Shown here: piece by piece, positions 1 through 9,811 of the stretch
How positions within the stretch are numbered: position 1 is the first letter of the stretch
Layout: each line of letters starts with the position of its first letter
NCBI GenBank assembly: GCA_963761705.1
Contig: CAVXHK010000003.1
Span: forward strand, 62,001-126,000
Length of the DNA stretch: 64,000 bases
Origin: CAVVKW01 sp963761705
GTDB taxonomy: Bacteria; Verrucomicrobiota; Verrucomicrobiia; Chthoniobacterales; JAATET01
Direction of reading: 5' to 3'
Made by a program: the position numbers and the translations under genes
Notes under the pieces: model-generated
Databases searched by the model: none
Told to the model about the DNA's origin: nothing
Seen by the model: the letters and a program-made list of their open reading frames with translations, nothing else

Positions 1-3000
1 GTGCGGTGACGACGTGGGAGGTCGAGATCAACCGCAATTACTTTCCATTTTTGTTCGATCACGGCGTGCAGGATCAGACGGTGTTTGCGGGCATGGGTTA
101 CATCGAGGCCGCGCTCACGGTCGGTCGGGAAGGCTTCGGCGGGGAGGCATTCACGCTGGAAAACGTGAGCTTCGACCGCGTGCTGATCGTGGATCCGACG
201 AAGATTCAGTGCCTGGTGAGTTCCTTCGAGCGCACGGACGGGCGGTTCGAGATTTCCAGCCGGACGGACGGCGACGCGGCGAGCATGGAACGGCACTGCC
301 GGGGGCGGATTCTGCCGCAAGCGGAGCCGGACGTGCCGAGGATCGACCTGGACGAATGGCGGGCGCTTTGCGGCGACGAGGTGGCGATCGCGACGCTCTA
401 CGATCATCTGGGCGGGCGGGGGCTGCAATACGGGGACGCTTTTCGCCCGGCGACTTCGATGGAGGTCGGGCCGGCGGGGTTCGTGATGAGGATCGACGCG
501 GGCCGGGTGGCGGGCGAGGCGGATCATTTGTTGCATCCGTCGCTCTTCGACGCGGCTCTCCAGGCGGTGCTCTTCCGGGCGGGCGGCAAACACCTTTTCG
601 TGCCGTCGGGTTTCGAGCGATTCGAATACTTCGGGCGTCCGACGAGCGGCGAATGCTTCGCGGTCGGGGAGCTGATCAGCCAGACGGAGACGCGGATTCT
701 GGCGAACGCTTGGCTGACCGACGGCGACGGGAACGTCGTGGCGCACGCGCACGGGATCGCGTTGCAATCGATCGAAATGGGAGCGGGTGAGGTGGTGGCG
801 GAGGCGGTTTACGATTGGGTTTGGAAGGCGGTGCCGCGCGACGGGGAGCCGGGAGCTGGTGGCGGGGAGATGGTCTTGATCGGGGTCGGTGGGGCGTTGC
901 TCGAAGGCTTGGCGGGACGTTTGCCCGGAGCCGTGACGGGAGAGACAATCGCCGAGGCGTTGGCGGCGGGGCGGCGGAGATTTTTGATCGCTGGGGGGAC
1001 GGACGAGACCCCGGAAGGCTTGGCGGCTGAGGCGGAAGGAGCCATCGATGCGTTGAGGGCCATGGCGGCTTCGGGCCACAAGTGCGAGGTGGTCTTCGTG
1101 ACCGAACGGGCGCGGGAGGTTCTCGAGGGGGAGGGGGTCGCGCGTCTCGGCGGCTCCGCGTTCGCGGCGCTGGGGATGGTGGCGGAGAACGAGCACGCGG
1201 CGGTCACGAGCCGGGCGATTGATTTGCCCGATTCCGGGGCGGAGGCGCTGGATTTTCTGATGGCAGAATTGGGGCGCGGTGGGGCCGATGTGGCGTTGCG
1301 GGACGGTCGGCGCTGGGAGTGCGGCTTGGAGACGCGGCGGTTCGATGAGGCTCGGGCGGTGAAGCGGACGGTGGATCTGAACGAGCCGGTGGCGCTCACT
1401 TTTGACCCGAAGGGCAAAACGGCTTCCCTGGCTTTCGAAACCGTCGATCGGCGGGATCCGGGCGAGGGCGAGCTGGAGATCCGCATCCACCGGGCGGCTC
1501 TCAATTACAAAGATCTGCTCAAAATAGAGGCGAAGATCCACCCCGTCGCGCTCGAGGACACCTTCTGGGGAACCGGCGTGGGCATGGAATGCGCCGGAGT
1601 GGTGGCGCGGGTCGGGTCGGGAACCGAGTGGAAGGTAGGTGACCGTGTGTTGACGATCATGCCGGGGGCGGTCCGAACTTACGCGACGGTGGCGCAGACC
1701 TACGCGGTGCGGATTCCGGACGGGTTGGGTTTCGAGCTGGCGGGCGTGCCGGTGGTCTATCTAACGGCCTACCGGGGACTGATCGACGTGGCGAATCTCG
1801 CCGCCGGGGAGCGGGTGCTCATCCACCACGGGACGGGCGGACTCGGGCTGGCGGCGATCAACGTCGCCAAGTGGATTGGGGCGGAAATCTTTGCGACGGC
1901 GGGTTCGGACGAGAAGCGGGAGATGCTGCGGGGACTCGGTGTGAGGAACGTGTATTCGTCGCGAACTCTGGACTTCGGAGCGGCGATCCGGGCCGATACC
2001 GGGGGCGGGGGGATTGACGTGGTGCTGAGTGCGCAGACGGGGCAGGCGATGCACGTGAGTCTGGGGCTCCTGCGGACGGGTGGCCGGTTCATCGAGGTCG
2101 GGAAAAAGGATATCGCCGAGGACAACGGACTGCCGATGCGGGCGTTCAACCGGAACCTGACCTTCGCGTCGGTGGACGTCGATCGGCTGTCGCGAGAACG
2201 ACCCGATCTGATCAGCGCGACGCTCGCGAGGGTCGTGGGGCACTTCGAGACCGGGGATTTTTCGCAGGGGGAAGTGACGACTTTCGCCGCCGGGAAAGTC
2301 GGGGAAGCGTTCGAACTCATCGCGCGGAGCCGCCACGTGGGGAAGGTGCTGCTCGATTTGGAAAACGGCACGGTCGAAGCGCGGGAGTCGAGCGCAGACT
2401 CGCCGGTCATCCGTCGCGACGGGAGCTATCTCATCACCGGAGGCACGTCTGGCTTCGGATTGGCGAGGGCGCGGTGGATGGCGGCAGCGGGCGCGGGGCG
2501 ATTGGTCCTCGCGAGCCGCTCCGGCAGGGCTGCACCGGGGATGGACGCGGTCGTCGCAGAACTCGAGGCGGTGGGAGCGGTGGTCGAGGTGGTCGCTGCC
2601 GACGCGTCGGATGCTGGCGCGGTCGCGGCGCTCATCGCGAAGGCGGGCGAGGGGCGACGGCCGCTGCGCGGCATCGTCCACGGCGCGATGGTGCTGGACG
2701 ACGCGATGATGGCGGATCTGACGGACGAGCGGTTCCGGCGCGTGTTCGCTCCGAAGGCTGGGGGAGCGCTGAATCTGGCGGCGGCTCTGGCGGGCGCGGA
2801 GGAATTGGATTTTGTCGTCTTCGACTCGTCGGTTTCGGCGATCGTGGGGAATCCCGGCCAGACGAGCTACGTGGTCGCCAACGCGTTGCTTGACGCGCTT
2901 GCCAGGAAGCTACGGGCGGTAGGCATCCCAGCGGTGTCGGTCAATTGGGGAGCTCTGGCTGAGTCCGGCGTGGTCGCGCGGGACGGGCGGCTGAGTGACG

Positions 3001-3491
3001 TGTTGGCGGCTTCGGGGATCGCGGGCCTGACCGACGCGGAAGCTTTCGAAGCGATGGAGCGGGCGATCCGGTCCGGGCGGCCGCAGGTCGGAGCCTTTAA
3101 GGTGGACTGGAAACGCTGGGCCTTGGCGAATCCTCGGCGGGCGGAAGATTCGCGGTTCCGTGGATTGGTGCGGCAGGCGCAGGACGGTGAGGGTGGGGAC
3201 AGGGCGTCGGCGATCCGGCTCGCGCTTGACGACGAGCCGACCGAGGGACGGGTGAAGGCGCTGGAAGAGCACCTGCAGGAGGTGCTCGCGAACGTGCTGA
3301 AGATGTCTAAGGACGCGGTGCCGGTGAACCGGAAGCTGAACGAAATTGGCGTGGATTCGCTCATGGTGCTGGAACTGGGGTTGGGAATCCGCGAGCGAAT
3401 TGGCGTGGAATTTTCGGCCATGGAGTTTCTAAAGGGTCCGACGCTCAAACAGCTTTCCGAACTGGCCGAGGACCGACTCTGGCGGAACTAA
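1..3491 (+). CDS. Type I polyketide synthase, C-terminal part (DH-ER-KR-ACP), 5'-truncated by window
   Basis: The reading frame is open to the window edge, so only the last ~1160 residues are seen; KS and AT domains should lie upstream. Domains in order: a dehydratase double hot-dog fold (~5-270) with His in FDHGVQDQTVFAG and the HPSLFDAALQA second-half motif; a medium-chain enoylreductase (~455-785) with HHGTGGLGLAAINVAK as NADPH loop; a ketoreductase (~805-1060) with GGTSGFG and the S...SYVVAN catalytic pattern; and an acyl carrier protein (~1085-1155) whose phosphopantetheine serine lies in GVDSLMV. This is a full reductive loop, so the product of one extension would be a saturated chain. 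No thioesterase follows the ACP, so release must use another enzyme or a lipid acceptor. The next gene, a methyltransferase, starts only 18 bp downstream, suggesting one transcript. Family assignment is secure; the product is unknown. Confidence 0.93.
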   Translation, partial: AVTTWEVEINRNYFPFLFDHGVQDQTVFAGMGYIEAALTVGREGFGGEAFTLENVSFDRVLIVDPTKIQCLVSSFERTDGRFEISSRTDGDAASMERHCRGRILPQAEPDVPRIDLDEWRALCGDEVAIATLYDHLGGRGLQYGDAFRPATSMEVGPAGFVMRIDAGRVAGEADHLLHPSLFDAALQAVLFRAGGKHLFVPSGFERFEYFGRPTSGECFAVGELISQTETRILANAWLTDGDGNVVAHAHGIALQSIEMGAGEVVAEAVYDWVWKAVPRDGEPGAGGGEMVLIGVGGALLEGLAGRLPGAVTGETIAEALAAGRRRFLIAGGTDETPEGLAAEAEGAIDALRAMAASGHKCEVVFVTERAREVLEGEGVARLGGSAFAALGMVAENEHAAVTSRAIDLPDSGAEALDFLMAELGRGGADVALRDGRRWECGLETRRFDEARAVKRTVDLNEPVALTFDPKGKTASLAFETVDRRDPGEGELEIRIHRAALNYKDLLKIEAKIHPVALEDTFWGTGVGMECAGVVARVGSGTEWKVGDRVLTIMPGAVRTYATVAQTYAVRIPDGLGFELAGVPVVYLTAYRGLIDVANLAAGERVLIHHGTGGLGLAAINVAKWIGAEIFATAGSDEKREMLRGLGVRNVYSSRTLDFGAAIRADTGGGGIDVVLSAQTGQAMHVSLGLLRTGGRFIEVGKKDIAEDNGLPMRAFNRNLTFASVDVDRLSRERPDLISATLARVVGHFETGDFSQGEVTTFAAGKVGEAFELIARSRHVGKVLLDLENGTVEARESSADSPVIRRDGSYLITGGTSGFGLARARWMAAAGAGRLVLASRSGRAAPGMDAVVAELEAVGAVVEVVAADASDAGAVAALIAKAGEGRRPLRGIVHGAMVLDDAMMADLTDERFRRVFAPKAGGALNLAAALAGAEELDFVVFDSSVSAIVGNPGQTSYVVANALLDALARKLRAVGIPAVSVNWGALAESGVVARDGRLSDVLAASGIAGLTDAEAFEAMERAIRSGRPQVGAFKVDWKRWALANPRRAEDSRFRGLVRQAQDGEGGDRASAIRLALDDEPTEGRVKALEEHLQEVLANVLKMSKDAVPVNRKLNEIGVDSLMVLELGLGIRERIGVEFSAMEFLKGPTLKQLSELAEDRLWRN

Positions 3492-3509
3492 TTTTAACAT
3501 CACTGACTC

Positions 3510-4907
3510 ATGGAAAAATCTCTCCCCGGCATCGACAGTCTCGTCGCCTTTACGAACACGGCGGGCATCAACGGTCGCGGCACGCTCGTGCACATCTCGC
3601 GCTCGGTCGCTGTCTTCGAGGTCTACAATCCGTATTCGATCATCCAGCTTTCCGAGGTCCTCCAGGAGCTCTCGGTCATGCGCGGCGAGCGGGTAATCTA
3701 CCGGGGACGGGGGGTTGTCACGAGCATCGTGGCGACGGGATTGATGGTGATCGTGTCGGTCACGTTGATTGATTCGTGGAATTCCGTCGGGCACTTGGAG
3801 CCGGGCAGCGCGTTGCAGGACGCGATTTCGTCGTTCATTCACGACTGGGATGAGGGGCAGGATCTTGCGCCCGAGTATCAGCTGGCGGTGAACCAATTCG
3901 CGGATTTTTTGTCGGATTCCAGCCGATGGATCGAGGAGGCGGAAACGGCGATCGTCGGCACGGGGGACGTCGACTTGGATCGGGCTGCCCGTTTTCGGGA
4001 GTCGATCCAGACGCCGGTCGCGGTGAAGCTCAAAAAGCTGATCGAGGGGTTCGAGGAACACGCGTCGAAAATCCCGGACGAGGATTCGGCGCTGTACAAG
4101 GCATTTTCGCGCCGCGAGATTCACCCGTTCATGCTGTGCGCGCCGTTTGCCTGGCGTTCGTTTTACAAGCCGCTCGGCTACGCGGGCGATTACGAGATGG
4201 TGAACATGATGCTCCAAGAGTCGCCGGACGTCGGGAACAACACCTACGCGCAGATTTTTCATGATCTCACGACGAGCGTCGCGGCGTGTCTCGCCCATCG
4301 AAATCGGATCACGATTCTCAACCGCTTGCTGGCCGAGGAAGCGGAGCGCGTGACCGAGGAGCAACGGATCTTCACCGTGTTGACGGTGGCTTGCGGCCCG
4401 GCGGTGGAGATCCAGCGGTTTATCCGGACGGAGGATTTGGCGAATCAGAGCGCGCTGCACTTGATGGACTTCAACGAAGAGACTCTCGCTTACGTGAAGG
4501 GGCGCATCGAGGCGGCGATGGACGAGTCCGGGCGGAAGCCAACGGTCAAATTTATTCGCAAATCCATCGACGATCTGCTCCGGAACGTGCACCTCGAGAA
4601 CGAAGAATTTCTGCCGACCTACGACATGATTTATTGCGCGGGCTTGTTCGACTATTTCCCCGACAACGTCTGCCGGAACCTGCTGGAGCTTTATTACAAA
4701 TGGGTGCGCCCCGGCGGGTTGCTGGCCGCGACGAACGTGCATCCGAACAATCCCGAGCAGTTCCTAATGGAACATTTGCTCGAGTGGTATCTCGTCTACC
4801 GCGACGAAGCGCACCTCGAATCGCTGGCGCCGAAGGGAAGTGATCCCGAAGTTTTTGCCGACGAGACCGGTGTGAACGTGTTTCTCACCGCCCGCAAACC
4901 TGAATGA
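3510..4907 (+). CDS. PhcB-like SAM-dependent methyltransferase with N-terminal PilZ-like domain
   Basis: A 465-residue protein. Residues ~5-100 resemble a PilZ-like beta-barrel (HISRSVAVFEVYNP, RGRGVVTSIVATGLM) but lack an obvious RxxxR c-di-GMP motif. Residues ~200-465 form a class I methyltransferase: TVLTVACGPAVEIQRF is the glycine-rich SAM loop, LHLMDFNEETL carries the acidic ribose-binding residue and YDMIYCAGLFDYF is the motif IV region. The C-terminal part resembles the family annotated as 3-hydroxypalmitate methyl ester biosynthesis protein (PhcB), which makes the 3-OH-fatty acid methyl ester signal in Ralstonia. It sits between a PKS and a PhcS/PhcR-like kinase and overlaps the next gene by 4 bp (ATGA). 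The methyltransferase fold is near certain; a role in making a quorum signal is an inference from family and gene order. No membrane segment or signal peptide is visible. Confidence 0.8.
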   Translation: MEKSLPGIDSLVAFTNTAGINGRGTLVHISRSVAVFEVYNPYSIIQLSEVLQELSVMRGERVIYRGRGVVTSIVATGLMVIVSVTLIDSWNSVGHLEPGSALQDAISSFIHDWDEGQDLAPEYQLAVNQFADFLSDSSRWIEEAETAIVGTGDVDLDRAARFRESIQTPVAVKLKKLIEGFEEHASKIPDEDSALYKAFSRREIHPFMLCAPFAWRSFYKPLGYAGDYEMVNMMLQESPDVGNNTYAQIFHDLTTSVAACLAHRNRITILNRLLAEEAERVTEEQRIFTVLTVACGPAVEIQRFIRTEDLANQSALHLMDFNEETLAYVKGRIEAAMDESGRKPTVKFIRKSIDDLLRNVHLENEEFLPTYDMIYCAGLFDYFPDNVCRNLLELYYKWVRPGGLLAATNVHPNNPEQFLMEHLLEWYLVYRDEAHLESLAPKGSDPEVFADETGVNVFLTARKPE

Positions 4908-7531
4908 CGAACGCGCCACCAGTCGCCGAACGCGATCCGGAATTGGAAGCGGCTTACCGAGAGTCCAGTCGGGGGAAATTGCTGCGCGGACTGCAGGTCG
5001 CGGTCGGCTTGTCGGTGGTCGGCATCCCGGGGGGATTCGTCCTCGATTACTTCCTGTATCCGTCGCAGTTCGGCGCTTTTTTGGCTGTGCGCTTCGTCGT
5101 GGCAGTCCTGCTGCTGGGGATCGGGGTTTGGCTGTTCGCGGAGAAAAAGCGGATTGGCGTTCTGCGGATCAAAGCGCTCGGGGTGCTGGCGGCGCTGGTC
5201 ATGAACTTTGCGTTCTGCGTGATGATCTACGCGACGAACGGGGCGGCGTCGCCGTATTTCGTGGGCATCAATCTCATCATGACCTGCTGGGCTGTGATGC
5301 TTCCGTGGTCGTGGATCGAGACGACCGTTGTCTGCGTCCTTTCTTACGCGGGTTACGCGGTCGCATGCTTTGCCAACGCAGGCTCGGTCGAGGCGGAAAA
5401 TTTTCCACTCTTCGCGTTCAATTCGTTTTTCATTCTGATCACCACGGCGGTTTGCGTGGCGATCTCGGTCTTCCTAGCGCGGTCGCGGTTTGACGACTTT
5501 CGGTTGCGACACGAACTCGATGAACGCAACCGGGAACTGCGCGATCTGGATCGGTTGAAGACCCAATTTTTCTCGAACGTCAGCCACGAGTTGCGGACCC
5601 CGTTGACGCTGATTTTGAGTCCCGTGGCGGATCTGTTACGGCGGGCGGAGCGACTCGAACCCGAGATCCATGGGACGATGATTGTCGTGCAGCGGAACAC
5701 GTTGCGGTTGCTGAAGTTGATCAACGACCTTCTGGATCTCACGCGGATGGACCAAGGAGTGGACGTGCTGCGGCGGAAGTCGGTCGCGGTCGACGAGTTC
5801 CTGCGAGGGATCGTGGAGTCCGTGCGACACCTTGGATTATCGAAGCGGTTGAAGATGAAGATTGAGAATGGGCCGGTCGATTTCCGGGCGGACTTCGATC
5901 CGGCTCGAATCGAGAAGGTGATCCTTAACCTGCTGACGAATGCGATGAAATACACGCCGGCGGGAGGCTCGACCACGGTGCGGTGGGGCGCCGAGGAGGC
6001 GGGTGGATTTTGGTTCGAAGTAGCGGACACGGGGGTTGGCATTCCGACGGAAGATTTGGCGCGCGTTTTTGACCGCTTTCACCAGGTGAAAAGTAACGCA
6101 GCGAATCAGAATCAAGGCGTCGGCATCGGGTTGGCTCTGGCTCAGGAATTAGTCGAGCAACACGGCGGCACGCTCGGAGTTGAAAGCGTCGTCGGCGAGG
6201 GGACCACGTTTCGGGTGACTCTCCCGGTGTCGCTTGAAGCGGAAGCGACCTACGCCGAGCCGCTGAATCGGGTTGCTTTGGACGACCTCGAGGAACCGTT
6301 CGAGAAGGCGTTTCGGTCGGCGGATCGAAGCTGGACTTACGACGACTCGGCGGACGCGGAGCTGCCCGAGGTCGGGTCGGGATCGCATGTCGTGTTGGTC
6401 GCTGACGACGAGCACGACATGCGGCGATACGTCGTGTCGCTGCTCGCGGAGGACTATCGCGTGGTGCAGACCCAGCACGGCGGAAACGTCGAGGAGCTGG
6501 TCGCGGCGCACCGACCGGATCTCGTGGTGCTGGATTGGATGATGCCGGGCAAGGACGGGTTGGAGCTGTGCCGGGAGCTGCGGGCCCGCGACGAAAACCA
6601 GGATCTCAAGATCGTGCTGCTGACCGCACGGGCGGACGAGGAATCGAAGATCGACGCCTTGCAAGCTGGGGCGGACGATTTTCTGACGAAGCCGTTCAGC
6701 AGCATCGAGGTGCGGACGCGGGTGCGAAATCTTTTGCGTGCGGGGCAGATGCAGCGCGATCTGCGAACGAAGAACGACGAGCTGACGACGACACTGGACA
6801 AGCTGCGCGACACGGAGACGATGCTCATACAAAGCGAAAAAATGAACGCGATCGGCTCGATGTCCGCCGGGCTGCTGCACGAGATCAACAACCCGCTCAA
6901 CTACACGCTCACGGCGATGAGCATCGCGAAGCAGTCCCGTGAGACGTTGACTGAGGACATGCGGGAGATCTTTGACGACGTTGAGGAGGGGATGACCCGG
7001 ATCCGCGACGTCGTGACGGATCTCAAGACGTTTGCCTATCCCGAGAAGGTTGGCGTCGAGTCGGACGTAGCCGTGGCCGAGCTGCTGCGTAACGCGATGA
7101 AAATCGTGGCAGGCGAGTTGGAGGGCGTGCGGGTCGACGTTGAGCTGCCGGAAGAATTTGAAGTGCGCGGCCAGAAAACGCAGCTCATGCACATCTTCAT
7201 CAACCTGCTCAACAACGCGAATCGCGCGATGCGCGAGGCGGATCTGCCGGGTGAGCGAATCGTGTGGATCACCGGTGAGTCCCTCGGCGACACGGCGATC
7301 GTCCGGGTTCGCGACAGCGGGCCGGGTGTTCCGGAGAAGATCATGAGTCGCATCTTCGATCCTTTCTTCACGACTCGGGACGTGGGCTCAGGAATGGGGA
7401 TGGGCTTGAGTATTTGTCACACGATTCTCAACTCGCACCGGGGGGCTATCCGGGTGGAGAATCACTCCGAGGGCGGAGCAGTTTTCACCATCGAACTTCC
7501 ACTCGCCGAGACGGCTTTAATCTCATGTTAA
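4904..7531 (+). CDS. Membrane hybrid histidine kinase: 6TM-HisKA-HATPase-REC-HisKA-HATPase (PhcS-PhcR-like fusion)
   Basis: An 875-residue protein. About six hydrophobic segments span residues ~25-195 and make the sensor. A first kinase core follows: phospho-acceptor His in FFSNVSHELRTPLT (~225), then an ATPase domain with NLLTNAMKY, DTGVGIP and GVGIGLALAQELVEQHGG. A receiver domain (~498-615) has the phospho-Asp in VVLDWMMPGKDG and the Lys in DDFLTKPF. A second kinase core closes the protein: His in SAGLLHEINNPLNYTL, INLLNNANRAM as N-box, DSGPGVP and GMGMGLSICHTIL. In Ralstonia, PhcS is a 6-TM kinase and PhcR is a receiver fused to a kinase, encoded side by side; this protein has the same parts in the same order in one chain. 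It overlaps both neighbours, implying translational coupling. Kinase identity is secure; the PhcS-PhcR equivalence is inferred. Confidence 0.9.
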   Translation: MTNAPPVAERDPELEAAYRESSRGKLLRGLQVAVGLSVVGIPGGFVLDYFLYPSQFGAFLAVRFVVAVLLLGIGVWLFAEKKRIGVLRIKALGVLAALVMNFAFCVMIYATNGAASPYFVGINLIMTCWAVMLPWSWIETTVVCVLSYAGYAVACFANAGSVEAENFPLFAFNSFFILITTAVCVAISVFLARSRFDDFRLRHELDERNRELRDLDRLKTQFFSNVSHELRTPLTLILSPVADLLRRAERLEPEIHGTMIVVQRNTLRLLKLINDLLDLTRMDQGVDVLRRKSVAVDEFLRGIVESVRHLGLSKRLKMKIENGPVDFRADFDPARIEKVILNLLTNAMKYTPAGGSTTVRWGAEEAGGFWFEVADTGVGIPTEDLARVFDRFHQVKSNAANQNQGVGIGLALAQELVEQHGGTLGVESVVGEGTTFRVTLPVSLEAEATYAEPLNRVALDDLEEPFEKAFRSADRSWTYDDSADAELPEVGSGSHVVLVADDEHDMRRYVVSLLAEDYRVVQTQHGGNVEELVAAHRPDLVVLDWMMPGKDGLELCRELRARDENQDLKIVLLTARADEESKIDALQAGADDFLTKPFSSIEVRTRVRNLLRAGQMQRDLRTKNDELTTTLDKLRDTETMLIQSEKMNAIGSMSAGLLHEINNPLNYTLTAMSIAKQSRETLTEDMREIFDDVEEGMTRIRDVVTDLKTFAYPEKVGVESDVAVAELLRNAMKIVAGELEGVRVDVELPEEFEVRGQKTQLMHIFINLLNNANRAMREADLPGERIVWITGESLGDTAIVRVRDSGPGVPEKIMSRIFDPFFTTRDVGSGMGMGLSICHTILNSHRGAIRVENHSEGGAVFTIELPLAETALISC

Positions 7532-8607
7532 CAAATCCATCCAGCCGCAAAACCGGCATCCTTTACATCGACGACGAGGAAAAGGCGTTGAAATACTTCC
7601 GGCTCGCGTTCGCGCCGAAGTTCGAGATTTTCACCGCGAATTCTGGTACCGAAGGTCTCGACACTCTGCGTCGGGAATCCGAAAAAATCGCCATCGTGAT
7701 CTCGGATCAACGCATGCCCGAGCTGCTCGGTGCCGAGCTGCTCGAGATCGTGCGGAACGAATACCCGCACGTCGTGCGGATCCTCACCACGGCGTATTCC
7801 GACCTCGAGAGCGCGATCCAAGCCGTCAACCGCGGCCACATCTATCAATACGTGGTCAAGCCCTGGGAAGTCCCGGAGCTCGGCATGGTGCTGCAGCGCG
7901 CGGCGGATTACCACCACGTGATGAGCGAGCGCAACGAGTTGCTCGCGGTCAAGATGAGCGTTCTTCAGCGCGTTCTCTGCAGCGACCGCGTCAAGTGGCT
8001 GCTGCTCGCATCGCGGGCTTGGCCGGACACCGAACAAGCCGGTCTCCGGCGAGCCCTGGTCGCGCTGATCAAGGCGCTGCCCAGCCAGTTGAACCCGGTC
8101 CAACCGAAAGCAGCGGCGGGCGTGAGCGCGGTCGACTTCGATCTGAACCGGCTCGTGACGGGTGAATACGAGAACGCAACGACGTGCCTCGACGCCCTCG
8201 AGTCGCTGCGGAGCACGGGCGGCACGTGGGACGAGCGGGCGTCGGTGGTGGTGACGGATCTCGGCTCCGCGCTGGCCGAGGAACTCGGGGTCTCGGCGGA
8301 GTCAGTCTCGCTAGCCAAAGACGGCGCGGTGACGCGCATCTCGGTCAACGGTGCCACGGTTGATCCCGCTTCGCTCGGCGGGGTTTTGGCTGAGAAGCGA
8401 TCCGGGCCGACGGCAATCCTCCTGCTCCAGGCGTTGTTTGCCCTGGCGCTCGCCGATCGGAGTCTGGGGATCTCGGGCGCGGGCGGGGAGGTTCATTTTC
8501 TCGAAGCCGGGGGGGGCGAGGTCGGCCCGACCGACGTGATCGAAGCGTTGCACGAGCAGTTTTCACGAGCCGACGTCGCCGGTCTAACTCCAACCCGGGG
8601 AGCCTGA
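7525..8607 (+). CDS. PhcQ-like response regulator with atypical C-terminal domain
   Basis: Start is taken as the ATG overlapping the end of the kinase gene by 7 bp; a longer in-frame extension would lie wholly inside that gene and looks like shadow sequence. Residues ~10-130 form a receiver: YIDDEEKALKYF acidic pocket, phospho-Asp in IVISDQRMPELLG, TTAYSD and the Lys in YQYVVKPWEVPELG. The KPWE context is typical of receivers in the PhcQ/RpfG-like group. The remaining ~230 residues contain no recognisable DNA-binding helix-turn-helix and no complete ATPase motifs; a stretch around LLLQALFALALADRSLGISG resembles the C-terminal part of a degenerate kinase ATPase domain. The downstream ATG overlaps this stop (TGATG). 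Position directly after the PhcS/PhcR-like kinase matches phcQ in the phcBSRQ order. Confidence 0.78.
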   Translation: MLTNPSSRKTGILYIDDEEKALKYFRLAFAPKFEIFTANSGTEGLDTLRRESEKIAIVISDQRMPELLGAELLEIVRNEYPHVVRILTTAYSDLESAIQAVNRGHIYQYVVKPWEVPELGMVLQRAADYHHVMSERNELLAVKMSVLQRVLCSDRVKWLLLASRAWPDTEQAGLRRALVALIKALPSQLNPVQPKAAAGVSAVDFDLNRLVTGEYENATTCLDALESLRSTGGTWDERASVVVTDLGSALAEELGVSAESVSLAKDGAVTRISVNGATVDPASLGGVLAEKRSGPTAILLLQALFALALADRSLGISGAGGEVHFLEAGGGEVGPTDVIEALHEQFSRADVAGLTPTRGA

Positions 8608-9806
8608 TGGAGACCGTAAAAAAGGGTGTGCTGGTCGTCGACGACGAGGCGATCGCGTTGAAGTATTTTTCGCGGGCGTTCGGGGACCGTTTTCTGGTTC
8701 ACTCCGTCGGATCGGCGAGCGAGGCGATCGAGCTGCTCGAGCGACGGAGTAACGAGATCGGCGTGCTGGTCACGGATCAGCGAATGCCCGACGCGAGCGG
8801 ACTGCATTTACTCAAGCGGGTGCGCGAGGAATTTCCGATGGTCGTTCGCATTCTCACGACGGCTTACACCGAGCAGTCGGTGCTCGTGGAGGCGATCAAT
8901 TCGGGAGCGGTGTATTCGTTCGTTGCAAAACCGTGGGACCTCGATGAGTTGGAGACGGTCATCACCAACGCCATCGAACTGCACGAGCAACAGTCCGCGG
9001 AGGCGGCGTTGGTCGCGACGAAATTTGACGAGCTGCGCACCAAAATCCTCGAGGACCGCGTGTTCGACGTCGGGATGGTGTCGGCGAAAATCGGGCACTA
9101 CATCCACAACGCGTTGTGCCCGCTCACGTTCATGATTGAACAGCTGCTGGAGCATACTCCGGGCACCGCCGACCTGCCGCTCGACTTCGTTCGCAGCACG
9201 CGGGACCACCTTTACGACGTCGCTCAGACGCTCAAAGACCTCGAGCAGGTGAGCCAGCCAGCCAGTGCCGGCGAGTTCGAATGGCTCGATCTCGACGCAC
9301 TCGCGACGCGGGCTTTAACCGAGACCGAGGTAATTCGCCGCCAGAAAAAATTAGTCATCTCGAAGAAATTTGATCCGGCGACTCCGCTCATTCACGGGTC
9401 GGGTGAACAGATTGCGAAGCTCTTCCGATTCATGATTGCGGAGGAGATCGTGTCGTTGCCGGAGGCGAGCGACGTGCGACTCACCATCGGACCGAACTCG
9501 GTGGACGGGGAGGTCCTGGGTGCGCGCATCGAGTTTGACGACTTTGTGCCGGTGTCGAAGCACACTTGCCCCGAGAGTCTGCTCCACCCGTTTAATCTTC
9601 GGGGGTCGAACCCGCGGGAGTTCGGGGTTTTCCTCGTGTCGTGTTACTTCATCGTCCGGCATCACGGCGGGTCTCTGACCGCGCGGATCAACGAGCCGGG
9701 CGGCCTTTCGCTCTCGCTATTCTTACCGACGGAGGTCGATAATCCCCACCTGGACGCCTTCTCGCTCAAGAAGAGTGTCGCGAAGCCTTCAAATCGAAAG
9801 CGATAA
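8607..9806 (+). CDS. Receiver domain fused to a degenerate histidine-kinase-like module
   Basis: A 399-residue protein. The N-terminal receiver has VVDDEAIALKYF, phospho-Asp in VLVTDQRMPDASG, TTAYTEQ and VAKPWDLDELE, clearly related to the receiver of the preceding gene, so the pair looks like a duplication. The rest resembles a kinase core that has lost motifs: KIGHYIHNALCPLTFMIEQ could be a dimerisation helix with a histidine, but no N-box asparagines are evident and only a weak GVFLVSCYFIVRHHGGSL segment recalls the end of an ATPase domain. Catalytic activity is therefore doubtful and a scaffold or phosphate-sink role is possible. The TGATG overlap with the upstream gene and a 5-bp gap to the next gene place it firmly in the operon. 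Confidence 0.78.
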   Translation: METVKKGVLVVDDEAIALKYFSRAFGDRFLVHSVGSASEAIELLERRSNEIGVLVTDQRMPDASGLHLLKRVREEFPMVVRILTTAYTEQSVLVEAINSGAVYSFVAKPWDLDELETVITNAIELHEQQSAEAALVATKFDELRTKILEDRVFDVGMVSAKIGHYIHNALCPLTFMIEQLLEHTPGTADLPLDFVRSTRDHLYDVAQTLKDLEQVSQPASAGEFEWLDLDALATRALTETEVIRRQKKLVISKKFDPATPLIHGSGEQIAKLFRFMIAEEIVSLPEASDVRLTIGPNSVDGEVLGARIEFDDFVPVSKHTCPESLLHPFNLRGSNPREFGVFLVSCYFIVRHHGGSLTARINEPGGLSLSLFLPTEVDNPHLDAFSLKKSVAKPSNRKR

Positions 9807-9811
9807 GAAAA

